From positions 19,123,501-19,187,500 of the forward strand of contig WPIO01000001.1 in assembly GCA_009760855.2 (NCBI GenBank): a stretch of DNA of 64,000 nucleotides, written 5' to 3'. Of the stretch, positions 1-12,849 are shown one piece after another. How positions within the stretch are numbered: the stretch's first letter is position 1; each line of letters begins with the position of its first letter. A program made the translations under genes and the position numbers. The notes under the pieces are model-generated. The model saw nothing but the letters and a program-made list of their open reading frames with translations. It made no database searches and was not told where the DNA came from. Origin of the DNA: Cristatella mucedo (Eukaryota > Bryozoa > Phylactolaemata > Cristatellidae).

Positions 1-129
1 TTTCTAGTGCGAAAGTATTCTTTTTGGGTGCCGAAACATTAAGCTGTCATTTCATTTGTATACTATTGTACAACATCGAGAGCAGTAGCAGTGCTAGGTG
101 CTACCTCGTGACTGTCGGTAGTATTTTTT

Positions 130-272
130 TTAATTCATTTGTATAGCGCCCCAAGAGAACTAAATCTCTATTCAGGCGCTTCACATATGCCTCGGGCCTC
201 GAGCCCATGACCTCAGCCAGACCTTGGTCGGGGCGAGCACCTTAACTGCTGGACCAAACCAGCTTGGGCCTG
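130..272 (-). repeat. SINE2 copy (tRNA-derived, LINE-like tail)
   Basis: On the minus strand this starts with a tRNA-like head (B box near GGTCATGGGCTCGAGGCC) and ends with the hairpin tail GCGCCTGAATAGAGATTTAG, a TTCTCTTGGGGCGC arm and ACAAATGAATT. The same layout occurs at 347-512 and 18855-19035. Confidence 0.6.
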
Positions 273-346
273 TATTTTTCGGTCTAAGTTGTGCAGACAT
301 GTTGTGTGACCAATAGATGTGGAAGCTAATAAGGATCAAGATGATA

Positions 347-512
347 AAAATTTAATTCATTTGTATAGCATGCTAAGATAACAATCTCTGTTCAAGGGCT
401 TCACATATGCAATGGAACTGTAGCCCACGACCTCGGCTATCAAATACATTCATCTTGACCTTGGTCAGAGCAAGCACCTTAATTTACTACTGGGCAAACC
501 AGCACGGCGATA
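347..512 (-). repeat. SINE2 copy, diverged
   Basis: It has the same order as the preceding copy: AATTCATTTGTATAGC tail, AGATAACAATCTCT hairpin remnant, CACGACCTCGGC and the tRNA-like GACCTTGGTCAGAGCAAGCA. It is more diverged than the copy at 130-272. Confidence 0.5.
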
Positions 513-539
513 AGCAAAGTTCGTAGCATAATAATATAA

Positions 540-2050
540 TGAAATTAATAATAATAATCACTTGTATTTTGCCTAAAGAGAGCTAATTTTGGTGTAGGGA
601 GTTTTCTTACACGTGCTTCAAAGGTGGCTTACAAACTGATTAGTGTTAATACAGTTTTGGCATGCATCAGTGCATGGACGGAGTAAATAATGTCAGAAAC
701 AGATGGGTTTTTAGCTGGTGGTGCAGTGTTAGTCGGTAGCAATGTCTAGGCTATGGGATAGAACGGAAGGCACAGTTTCCAAAGGATTAGATTTGATCAG
801 AGGCACGGCTAAATGACTAAAGTTGGAGAACCGGTTGGTACGGTGATTATTACTATGTATGTATGTATTGCTATTACTATTACTAGTACTATGACGCCTG
901 ACTATTTCAGATTGGTAAGCTTGAGCAAGAACAAGAAGAGAAGTACAAATGAGTGACAGGGCATAGAAATTCGTTTCTTGATGTGGAGCCAGTTAATGTA
1001 GGAAAGAAACGCTATAATGTCGTAATTTCGACATTCACGTTAGGCAAGCCGAATGGCCACGATTTATGCCACCTGTAAGCTTCATATTAGACACAGACTG
1101 CAGCTGAACTGGAGGAGAGAGAGTTACAAAGTCTATATTGGATATCTGAGTTCGTTGACTAACTTGGCTGCGCTACCACTATCAAACTATGCTTGACTGT
1201 TTTGAATATTATATAGCTGAAATTAAGGTTGACTTGACTGCAGACCTCATGAGATCATGCAGAGACTGACTTTGGAAGAGGGTACCCAGAGGCTCCAGGG
1301 GTTATGCTAACCTTGTCATTTTTATTTGTGAAGCTTTTCAGTTTATGAGTGACATTAGTTTTGCCATTGCTTTTAGAATAGCTTTTTCGTCGTCCAGTTT
1401 GAGAGCGTTAGCTGTCATTCAAGTGTAAATTGTAATACGAACTGCTGGGGATTTGAGAGAATCTGAGGTCTGGAAGGCCAGAAAAGACTAAAGTGCACAG
1501 GTATTACTGCACATAATTTGAATAGCAATGAAAGCTTCGAGGAGCTCGGTGATTACATCGGTAACTAGGGTATCGTGTATGAGCAGAAGAAAACCTAGAA
1601 CGGATTTACTGGGTACCCCTTACTTTGAATGCTTGTCAAATGATTGTAGGCAACTTACGTATACACTCTGAACTTTCTCACTAAGAAACGGCCTCAACAT
1701 TGAAGTACAATGCCAGTGATGCTCCTGCAGATTGATAGGTGCTAAAGGAGGAATTGGTGTGAACAGTGCTGGAAGCTGACGAGAAATTCAAGAGAGCTAG
1801 CACGAGAGTCACAACCTAATCCAAAATCCCTGAGAGTGTCATTATACTCTCGCAGTAATGTTAACTCTGTCGAGTGATTAGACTTAAATTCAGACAGGAA
1901 TCGTTTGATAGGTTGGATGGTATTGCTAACAGTTTAACAGCCCACTACCTGTTCGGATGCCTTTGATAGAAATGGCAGTAGGGAATTATTGGAAAGGGCA
2001 ATAGATGGAAGTTAATTAAATTCATATAGACTAGTGTTGATCTGTTATTG
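540..2050 (-). mobile_element. Old LINE A copy, strongly diverged
   Basis: The copy begins at its 3' end with AATAATAATAATCACTTGTA. Patches of the LINE A sequence follow, for example TTTCCAAAGGATTAGA near 780 and ATATAGCTGAAATTAAGGTT near 1210, and a patch near 1960 resembles 22840-22870. No reading frame survives. Confidence 0.45.
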
Positions 2051-2781
2051 AGTACCCTGACAACAGCCTTTTTTGAAGGATGTGGAACAAAACTAAAGGG
2101 CAAGGATATAATTACTGCATTTATTACTGTAGCTAATGTGCAGAGAATCTAGGCATCTCGGAAGGAGGACGGTAGGTGTAGCTTCTAAAGGGCCAGCAGT
2201 CTTCTTAGAATAAGAAGTGATTAATTGTTTAAACATTTATTTTTTAACTTACATTATTAATCATTTATTTCGTCAACCCAGCTGACCCCTGGTGTACCGG
2301 ATTTTACACTTTGGCTAAATCAGTTCTGGTATAGCTTTAGTGCATTCCTTACTCCATCAAAGGTCGCGCTCAATCACTGAGCTCTTTTGTCTCCTTTTCC
2401 TGCACTGTCAGTCTGCCTTCAACCCTGCCTCATGCTGGCCTCATCTTGAAATTCATCTCCTAGTCTAAGAAGACTACTGGCCCCCTAGAACCCACACCTA
2501 CTGCATTTCTTTTAAGTGCATAGATTTTTTGCCACCATAGCTATCATAGTAATATAATATTATTAACAAGAGGACATTTGTATAGCACTCTCAGAGAATT
2601 GAGTCTCCTCTTTCTAGTCACCTTGCACTTGCTGTAAAGGACGCAGGAAATATATAGTGGATGTGGCTGCCGTTGCTATTAGTCTTCACAGTGCATGTAT
2701 CAGCAACTGCACTGCTGTTGCCCGACCTTACCCGACCAGGATGCTTAGTTGTTTTACCTGTGGGATGATCATGCATCGTAG
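2051..2781. other. Intronic stretch with no recognised feature
   Basis: No exon of E-Syt, repeat family or RNA gene was recognised here. Short open frames near 2657 lack splice or homology support. Confidence 0.4.
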
Positions 2782-2958
2782 GTGCAAACAAGTCGCCAGA
2801 ACAGCAAGAAGATGGCCGGTGCTTCTGTCAGTGTTGGTGTGATCGTCGGCAATGATAGGCGTTCTACGGCACCGTCCTACGATATGGTTAATCCGCAATG
2901 GCGTGAGAACTTCTCATTCTTGGTTCGACGCCCCGTGCTGGAAGATGTAAAATTCCGT
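2782..2958 (+). CDS. ESYT2: E-Syt exon: first half of C2B
   Basis: The exon encodes 59 residues, including [10 protein letters not shown] and [10 protein letters not shown], which are strands 2 to 4 of a C2 fold. It ends CCGT|GTGAGT in phase 0. The acceptor TAG at 2779-2781 is weak; a second AG at 2798 would shorten the exon by 18 bases in the same frame, so the left edge is uncertain. No upstream exon (C2A end or C2A-C2B link) was found between 1 and 2781. Confidence 0.78.
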
Positions 2959-5900
2959 GTGAGTAAATAACACCGGTTGCTGGGCTTCAGTGCCGTGTTT
3001 GCTCTGCACCTGACTTCCTATAACGAAATTATTTGTTTCTGTGTCTTGTACCTGTATACTTTAGGGCAGGTACTTGTGGCTCCCAGCCAAGCAGTTAAAA
3101 AATATGCAGTAATAGTTTATCAGGCTTCGTGCATCTGGAAGACACGAGTGCTAAAATAACACCTATTTTATCGCAGACATCATTGACCTCCATTAAAAGT
3201 ATCAGGTGAGTTATGGCGGGGATCTAGTACGTCATCCCAGAAAAATTGCTGATCGAAAAGGATTTCCTCTAAATTATTAAAAGTCTAAAGTACCACATGC
3301 TCAACATTGTTTGCATTACCGTCTTGCTAGAAAGAGCAATTTAATATGCAGAGTTGTCGAATTTAGGGGCCTACCCTTTTTAAATAGATCTAAATGAACC
3401 TCCAATGTCATCCTGTTGGATAGACACTGTGTATTCAGGCCCCTTTACTAGGGAGAACTTCTAACAAATGCATGTCTAATTCCTCTGTAGCAAAATGCAA
3501 CAACAATGCTGGCTGGGAAGGCATAGCTGGTGTATCAATATACATAACGATTGCACCGTGATTAAAATGCCGTCGAATCAGCTGATGTCGTGACGTCAGT
3601 TGGGGGTGAGTTCCAGGCTTTGGGACCATACGAACTAAAGTCACAGTCTCCAAGGGATTTAAAATTTGTACGAAGTATTGCCAAACGATTCGATTCAGAA
3701 AGTGGGTGGTGCAATGTCTGGCCTGATTGGGGAGTAATTCGGATAGGTTGGCTGGGGCCAGAGAATAAAGGGACCTAAAGTGAGTGACAAAACCTTTAAG
3801 TCGATATGCTGTTTGATTGGGAGCCTGTGCAGGTAATCAAGAAGTGGTGTGATATGGCAGGTGCAATGCTCACGACAGACGGGGTGGGACTGACATACTA
3901 GTAATTTGGTGCACTCATGCCTCTACCTCATATGTTGGATTACTGGGCACTTTCTCCTCACCGCTTTCTAGCTCTGATCTCTTTTATCATCAGATGGTCC
4001 TTGAAATGAAATTATTGTCGTTTCAAGGTCAGGCTTGGAAGTCACTGGAAAGGTTGCATCTGGAGATTTACTGGGGCCCTGTGTTTTCGAGACAGTAGTG
4101 AGCATGATATGTGGCAAGATTGAGGGAGTTTCTCACAACTTACTGTGGTGTGGTGTGCTAAAGAGATCACCAGTCGATGGGCCCTTGTTACCTATACATC
4201 TTTGTGATAGAATTGCCAAGAACCCACCAAATTCCTCCAAGCCTTGATTGCTAGCTCGGACATTGCATTGGTGATAGTGCCATCGGCTGGCCTTTATGAA
4301 GAAATCAAATTGCTGTGAGCATTTGTGGCGCATCACACACCCCTCATCTCACCTCACCCAACCCGGCAAGGTTCTCCTTTGGCATTTGTCAAAGATTCCG
4401 GGGAATATTGGAGTTCAACCACTTTTGTATCATTCTGATGTGGTGTATATCTATTCTGTTCATAATTTTGCCATGACTCCAGGTTTCTAGCACCAACAGG
4501 TTGGAAGAGGGGCCGAGTTCACTTTTCATGGAGGTAACCTTGACCTGAACCGTAGTGCTGTTTTTTGGCGCGTCTACACGTCAGTAGCCGACATACTTGT
4601 AATGTATGTAACTCCGCAAAGCTACAAAGACTATGTGTGGGTGTTACACATGAGCGTTTTGTATAGCCCACACACAGCTTAAGTGGCATTCGGTAGCCAG
4701 CAGACCCATCTCATGCAACAAAGAGAAAGTGGGAAGTATAGTAGTCAGGAGAGCAGTTGAGGTAGTGAGTAACATGGAAGTAGCAGCTCAGAACGGCTGG
4801 ATAGGATGTGCCATAGTCGGCAGCAGGAGAGTAGTTGTCTTTACGTAAGAATCGTGGAAGTGAATTTTACAATCCAAGACCTGCAGAGCAAAAGCGTCTG
4901 CAGACTACGAACTTTAAGTGGAGGAATGGAACAGCTAGTTTATTGTCCACATAGGACCTGAGGGTGCGAACAGGCTGAAACTGATGCAGCAGCTCAGCTA
5001 GGTATGAAGGAGCCAAGCCGTGGCGGGCCTTGTGGGTCAGCGTAAGAACTTTGCTCTGTATCCTTTGATCAACCAGCAACCATCCTAGCTCTTTTAGCAA
5101 AGGAATCACATGGTCAAACCTCCGGGACTTGAAGACTAGCCTTGCAGTCATATTCGTAGCCAGCTGCAGTGGCCTAGTTGCTTTTCGGTAGGCTAGCCAA
5201 AAGGAAATTTTAATAATCAAGCCGAGACAGAACCAGGGAGTCAGTTAAATTTTTTTGCATGCCACCGTGGAAGACAGTTCCTAATCTTAGATAGGGATCG
5301 GACGGGATGGCTAGCTGTGGAAGCAGTCTTCCTAACTAAGTTTTAAAAATGTATGCAGCTGTCGAAGACGACACCTAAATTCCAAGCACATGGTGATGGT
5401 CACACAACATCATCACTAATTAGAAGACCAAAGCCTTCTAGCCCAGCCACATGCTTAAAGTGCCCTATGAGCAGCAGTTCAGTTTTATTGTCGTTTAATT
5501 CCAAGAAATTTTCCGACATCCAGGATTGAATGTCAGCAAGGCAAGAGTTCAGTTCGTCAATTGCTGCAGCTCCGACGGTTTAAATGACAAATACAGCTGA
5601 GTATCGTCAGCATAAAAGCGATATCCTATTCCAATGGCCTTAACCACTTTCCCCAGAAGTTGAGTATAAATGAAGAACAGTAATGCACCGAGGACAGACC
5701 TTTCTTGTCGCGAAAAAAGCGAAACACCGGTTTCAGGAACTACTCGTAGTTCTCCCTCACGTGCTTGCTCACCTCAGCTGCTTTAACTGTGCAAGTGTGG
5801 TCGAGTTGGTAGCAAGTATCATGAGATAATGCTGCTGTTCCAAATGTGCTAAATGTGCTCCGGCGTAGCTCGGAGCAGTGGGAGGAAATAAAATAGCTCA

Positions 5901-7837
5901 AATTAAAGCATCCACTGGCTTTCTTGGCTGTCGGTTACCGGTGAGGTGAAGCATTGCCATTGAACGTGTAGTTGCCTGCATCTTAATAATAATAATAATA
6001 ATGCACTTGATAAAGCGCCCTCAGAGAACTCAATCTCTTTCTGGGCGCTTTACATTTATTTTTCTCTGCATGTGTGACTTTTGTAAGTTGTTATCAAGTT
6101 GTATTGGATTTAGAAGTTTATCGATTTTTTTTATTTCAACTTGACTGGCGATTTCCTTCAGTGACCGACGCTTTGTCCCCGCGTGTCAAAGCGCTGTATG
6201 ACAGTGAGTGGATATGAATGTGTCAATTGTATCAAATGAAGCAAATGGCAGCTGCCCGTGGCTGCTTTCGGCACGCACCATTTAACGACCTGCACACTAC
6301 TTGCACCACCACTTGGTCTTTCTGTTGGCATTCTTCTTCATGGCTAGCAACCTCGAGGTACTGCTCTGCTGTGCGAACTACTGATTCATTTCTCAGCACG
6401 TTGCCGAGCCTACGTGCATATGGACGAGGTTGGCCATTGCATTTTTTGTACTCGCTGCTTTATTTTCCCCTTGTTATTTGCCCAGAAGTGTTCATTAGCT
6501 GGTCTATTTTCTTACCATTTGCTGGTTGCTCATTAATTTTGGTTCCGACTGCTTTTTGCCTGATTAATCGACTTAAGTTATCTTTAGAGAGTATTAGAAA
6601 CAGATTATTTTTTAACTTAACTACGAGTGCATTCTAGCTGTATGTAGGCACTCTTAGAGGGCAAACTTCCAGCATCCGATGTGTACCATCAGATTTGTTT
6701 CAAAAGCGGCCAGTGCAGTCATGCTGTAATATTTAGGCATGCTGTAATATTTAGGCATGCTGATGCAGCACTTGGCTTTCTTTTGAGAGTGACATATAGG
6801 TAAAATATGAATGTCAGCTGATCCGACAGTTTCATTTATATAGCTGCAGAAGAGCCCTGGCGGCTATCACCCTGCTTGCTGCAGGCAATAAAGGATTGCC
6901 TGCTGCAGGACTCGAACCCACGACCTCGGTCGTGAAGAGTGACACTCTTAAGCGCCCCTGACTGTAATCATTTTCATTATGCGCCCGTATTTCTGGCAAG
7001 CTGTTCATCGTGCGTAGACTTTCTCACATACAAGGGCCACATCGTCTCAAAGGTAGCAGTTAAACATGCACAGGATTTCCCATACCTAAGTAGCCTGTCG
7101 CATTCAGCTGTCGCTTGCGTTCCATTGCATTGCCACTTGCAATGTTTGGTTCTGTTTTGACTACAGGTGCAGAATCAGTGTGTTTTTTATCAAACATGCT
7201 CATGAAATGTTAATGCTTGCTCGAATCTTATCCATCGCAGTGATGAGGTGGGGTGGGATGAGGAGGAGGGGGACATAAGAACGTTGCTACGACTGTTGCC
7301 GAAGTCTGCATCCCATTTGGCGGAGCCACCTGAGTCTTGTCCGTGATACGTTTGTCGAACTTTGATTTGATTTCTACTCTACTCAAAGTGCAGTTTCTCT
7401 TATGCCTTGCATCGCTGTCACCATGACCAGCTAAGCTCTGCCTCGATGGTTTGCATCTTGGAAGCAGCACAGTCTAGCACAGGGACATCTTTCCTGTTCT
7501 AGCCAAATTCTAGCGTACCTTCGATCTGCAGGTCGTGGACTCGCGAGGTGGCGACCAGGCGGACCTCGGCACTTTAGTGGTTCCACTGAAGGAGCTGCTG
7601 TCGGCCCCTTCCATGGCAACCAGCGGCTCATATCTGCTGAAGGACCAGGGAGGTCAGAGCGAGCTTGTTCTTCGTCTGGCAGTGAAGGTGCGTGGAGCAG
7701 CACCGACGAGGTTGCCGCAGCAAGCGTCTAGGGCCGGAAGCCCTCGAATGCCAACCTGCATGTAACCTATGTGAAGCTCCTGAATTAAGATTTAAGTAGT
7801 TCTCTTAGGGAGCCATACAGAATGCGCTATACAAATG

Positions 7838-7881
<44 letters not shown>

Positions 7882-10800
7882 GTATAACCTTTTTGGTGTG
7901 CTTGTTTCCGTGAACGTGCTTTACAGAGGTCTGCTCTTTGTCATCAGCGCAGATATCTTCTCTTTATCGTATGCAAAAAGATGTCTGCCCCTTTCTTTGC
8001 TTGAGTTGCTTACAGTGCTAATTTTTTCCTTCTTGTCTCTGGACAAGCTCTGCTGCTTCCTTGGTCTCGAGAACCGCCGATAACAGCAGGGAATCGACAG
8101 ACCTCTTGCTCGACAGATAGCCCCGGCTCCTCCGCTTTTTAGGGGGCTGGGCTTCGAGTCCCTGAAGCTAGCTAGTCGGCAAAAGCGAACGGTAGGCTCT
8201 AGATTAAACGATGCTGACACAGTTCTGGCGTCGCCGTGCTGCAGGTGCTGCGGCCTCCCTCCAAGCAGACGCAGGAGCTGCAGCCCACAGCAGATGGCGC
8301 TGCAGCTTCGGACGCTGGGCCTTCGGCGCCCAGCGCGCCCTCGGGATCCATCGTCGGCGCTGCTGCTACTGCAGCTGCCGTTCAGCCGCAGCCTAAAGCA
8401 CCTGTGCGCTCGATGTCAAGAACGAGCAATCAAAGCGCCGGCCAGGCGCCGCAGCTTACACATGCAGCGTCAGCGACAGCAGCTGCGGTGGCAGAAGACG
8501 GCATGGGCGACGGCGTGGCCGTGGAGCCGACCGACAAGCAGCCGGCGAAGCTCACGCCCCCAGGAACGCCGCTCGGTCGGGCGCCCAACAGCAGCAGCAG
8601 CACCCCACGCGGCGGCGGCGCCGACGCCGTGTCGGTGTCGTCGCACTCAAACGGCGGCGGCTTGAAGAGAAACGACACGTTCCGCATGAGCGAGATCCGG
8701 CGCCGAGCCACGGTGCAGACCGAGTGAGTTAGGCTAGCTTGCTTCGGCGTGCCGGGTTAGTGAAGATTAGTGGCCGCCTTCTCCAACTGGTCACTGGCTG
8801 CCAAGCCGTGCGTGGTTTGTGCGGTGTTTGTGTGTGGGTGTGTGTGTGCTCGCGCGTGCTTGCATACGTTCCAACCGCCGGCTGTCTGCGTGCCGCTCGC
8901 CGCTATGAGTGAATTAGGGCTAGGTGCTATGTAAATCCGAATTTGTCTCGTCGTTTTGCTCGGGATTCTCGAATAATCCAGAGTATAACCACATGCCGCT
9001 GCTTTCTTATCATCCGGAAACTGCATTAGCTCACACTGTCTCTCCACGACTGACATGGAAAAAACTCGCTATGGGTAGCCGATGCAGCAGCCTCGTTTCC
9101 ATAGTGGCAGAAGAGCCATAGCTGGTTTCACTCCACTTACAGTAAGCAGTTGTCAGCTTCTGGATTCGAACACGAGACCTAGTTCATGAAGTTCGAGCAC
9201 CTTACAGCTGGGTGAAGACTCAGCAACGTGTCACCGTAATAATAGCATTAGTTTCTTTGCTTAGATGCCTGATTGTGGGCATGTCTCAAATCAGTACACT
9301 GCTTCTGTGCTGTGGAATCCAGTGACTCATGTTGCAGCCGAGCACCATTTCTCAACGTGTGACAATGCGTGTGCATGCCAGGGGACGTGTGCATTTCGTG
9401 TCATAGGTATATTGATGGAGGGTGCTCCAAGGAGTGCAAACTGTGCCCTCACTGCTGCTGCTCTAGATTGACATTGCCGATCAACTTCGGATGGTTCTGC
9501 ACCACTGCCTGCAGATCGTAATGTGTGTTACTAGTCTCCAATGCACACTGCCTATTTGCAGATGATGTACTAGAATGCCCAAGGTGCAACATTTGAATGG
9601 TAGTCCTGTACGACTGCGAATGAAGAAATGCGAATGAAGAGTTGAGCAAGCTCTTGTCCCTTGAGAGTTTGCGGTCGGTCGTGCTGTACATGCAGTTGCT
9701 GTGTCATTACCATCATTTTTTTTAAACGATGGTTAGCTGACATTGCTATAGCATTCATTTGTCCCAAGTGTGCCGGAAGTGTTCATTTACTTTGCTGCCG
9801 TTGCTTGTTTCATACATTATTGCTTCAATGATTTATAAGGGCATTAGAAGCAAGTTGACAACAGCATAACTGTGCTCATACAGTAGTCGTGTTGTAGCTA
9901 GGCACTCCAAAAGGGTGAACTTCAGGCATATAATGGGTACTATCAGAATCCTAAAAGTATGGCCCATTCATAGAAATATAGGCATGTACTAGCATAATAT
10001 TTGCTTACTGATTTCAATCGTCCTGCTATGAGGCAGATTGGGTTCCTTAGTTAACAGATGTTTGCTTGGGTCAAACTTCTACTTCCTCAAGCGAGCAGCC
10101 CATCGAAGAAAAGGTGGGTTTCTGAAAATTCTTTATCTTTCGGCCAGCTGGCTGCTCGATCGAAGTCAGAGGCATTAAGTCACCAAACCACTAACGAGAC
10201 TTCTGAATGAGAACGATTGTCAGTTGTTGGGAAGCTGTGAATGCTTTGAGGGTCGTGACACGTACAGTGGGTCCAACTGATCTTACCTTGATCTACTCTC
10301 TACAATCAGTCTGCATCAGTAGACTCTGAGCAGTAACCTTGACGGATATGTGATGATCGCCACTGTAAAGCAAACCTGTGTACTCCAGCACTGGCGGTAA
10401 GTTAGCTGCCAGCCATATTGACGTCTCTCTGCCTCATCTAACAATTATACAAATTGGTGCAAAAATGTGCTGCCTCATCTCTGATTATTCGTGTGTTGAT
10501 GAAATCAGGCGTCTACTGTCAGTGTGCCCACCGTGTAATTAATTGAGCACATTTGAGGAGTATCTGCTGCTGTGGCTTGACAGCTTCGGCATTCTGTGGC
10601 GCTAAGGGGGCTTTGAAAATTGGCATAGCCATTGGCATAAACTGCTTTCTTGCTGGGTTTTTGCAGCCTCAGCCAGGCGATTGGAGGAGACGTTGGTCTT
10701 GGAAAAATTCAGCTAACCTTTCGATACAGCGTTCAGCGTAGCCGCATCGTTGTCGTTATACACAATTGCATGTAAGTGCCTTTGCTACCCGTTACGGTTG

Positions 10801-12720
10801 AATAATGTCACAGGCAGTGACTATGACCATGCAGCCTAGGGCCGTGAAAGTGCATTACTTGGACCAGGCGAAATCCACGCTTGCAAAAGAGTTGTGCTCT
10901 CTGCGGATTTTAGCTCTAAACAAGTCTAAAGGGGAATCCTACTCAAATTAGACCATAGGGGTGCGAGAAAGCAAAGTGAGCACGAACAAACGTGTTAGTT
11001 GGTCAGTCGGCTTCCGCAGTCCTGCCGTTATACCGACTCTATTCCAACAGTACGAGCACACGCCGTGAAAGCCACATCACACCACTTCTCGCCGACCTGC
11101 ACTGGCTACCAGTCAAGCAGCAGATCGACTTCAAAGTTTTGTCGCTCACTTTTAGGTCACTTCATTCTCTGGCTCCAGCCTATCTCTCAGATGTACTCCC
11201 CCCCCCCCAGGCCAAGCATCGTACCACCCGCTTTTTGGAATCCAACAGTTTATCACTACCTCGTACAAACCTCAAATCCTTTGGAGACTGCGCATTTAGT
11301 TTGTATGCTCCCAAAGCTTGGAACTCCCTCCCGACTTGCATCAGAACATCCCCTGACTTGACCACATTTAAAAAGAACTTCAAAACACACCTATTTACGA
11401 CAGCATTTAGTGGGTCCCTGTGATTCGTCCTTCATGTGCTTATGCATGCTGACACTGTGCATGCTGCCACTAACCACATTTGCATGCTTACCCTGTGCAT
11501 GTCACCCCTAACCGCATTGTTCATGTTGTCTATCAAGCATGAAATACTCACGATTCAATCACGTTTCCCTTTGCAGCAAATGTAAAGCGCCTAGAAAGAG
11601 ATTGAGCTCTCTGAAGGGCTTTATCAAGTGTATTATTATTATTGTTATTATTATAAGATCCGGCTAGCTGAGTAACTGCTTGGCTAGTCGGATTCGACGT
11701 CCACCACAGTCGAGAGGTCCTGCCGAAAGACACCAACTCACGGGGGGGGGGGCACGAACATAATACACGGGGAACGCGTAATATACAAGTCACAACAACC
11801 AGTGTGCTATCCAGCTCCGCTCGGGCTTTGGGTGCTCGTTGCCTTGCGTGCATGGCCGCATCGCCTTTGATTTCTTGGCCGATGACACTCACTTATCATT
11901 CGGCCCTTGTAAGCCTTGCTCCACCCACATCGGCCACATTCAAGCATGCTCGGCCATTCACTTCCTGAAGCAAAACAATTGTAAGACCAGTTTCATAGCT
12001 ATGGGTAAGTCTAGTGTGACCTTAAACTCGGAGAATCTCACCTTCACGATTGGTTGGTCTAGCATCACTCCGGTGGCATCTGCCTATAATCTGGGTTTGT
12101 TGTCCAAAACTTCTAGCTGTGGATGAACATCATTGTGAATGAACATCATCGTGGATGAACATTTCAGTTACACCATCAAGCATTGAATTTACTTCAAGAT
12201 TTTCACTCTGGCTGCTCTCTCCAGTCGCTTTATTTGCTTGCACCGGCTTACCTATCCAACCTTATTTTTCCTCTAGAGTGCTCTCATACCACCTGCTCCT
12301 CGGGTTCCAATCATTTCGCGTTTCTTACTCTAAATTGAAATCGCAAATTGGAGATTGGAGATCGGGCCATCAGTTTGTATGCACCGAAAGTCGAGAACTC
12401 GCTCCTGGCTTCCGTCACCACTCGCAATGAATTTGCATAATTTGTGTCATCTGAAGATGTATCCTATGTGCCCAACCTTCCATGTGCCCTAGTGAACTTG
12501 TCTTTTTTTGTTCTTATATGCTTTGAATGCCTACCTGTGTATTGGTTTCATGGAGGTAAGGTGCTCCTCTTCACGACCGAAGTCGTGGTCGAATCCTGCA
12601 GTGCACTATCCTTTATTGCCAACTGCAATCGGTGGTGATAGCCGTTCAGGCTCTTTACCGCTATACAAATGAGGCTGTTTAATCAGCTACTATGTATGTG
12701 TGTGTGTGTGTGTGTCTGTG

Positions 12721-12753
<33 letters not shown>

Positions 12754-12789
12754 CATATACATATATATATATATATCACAGACACACAC

Positions 12790-12849
<60 letters not shown>

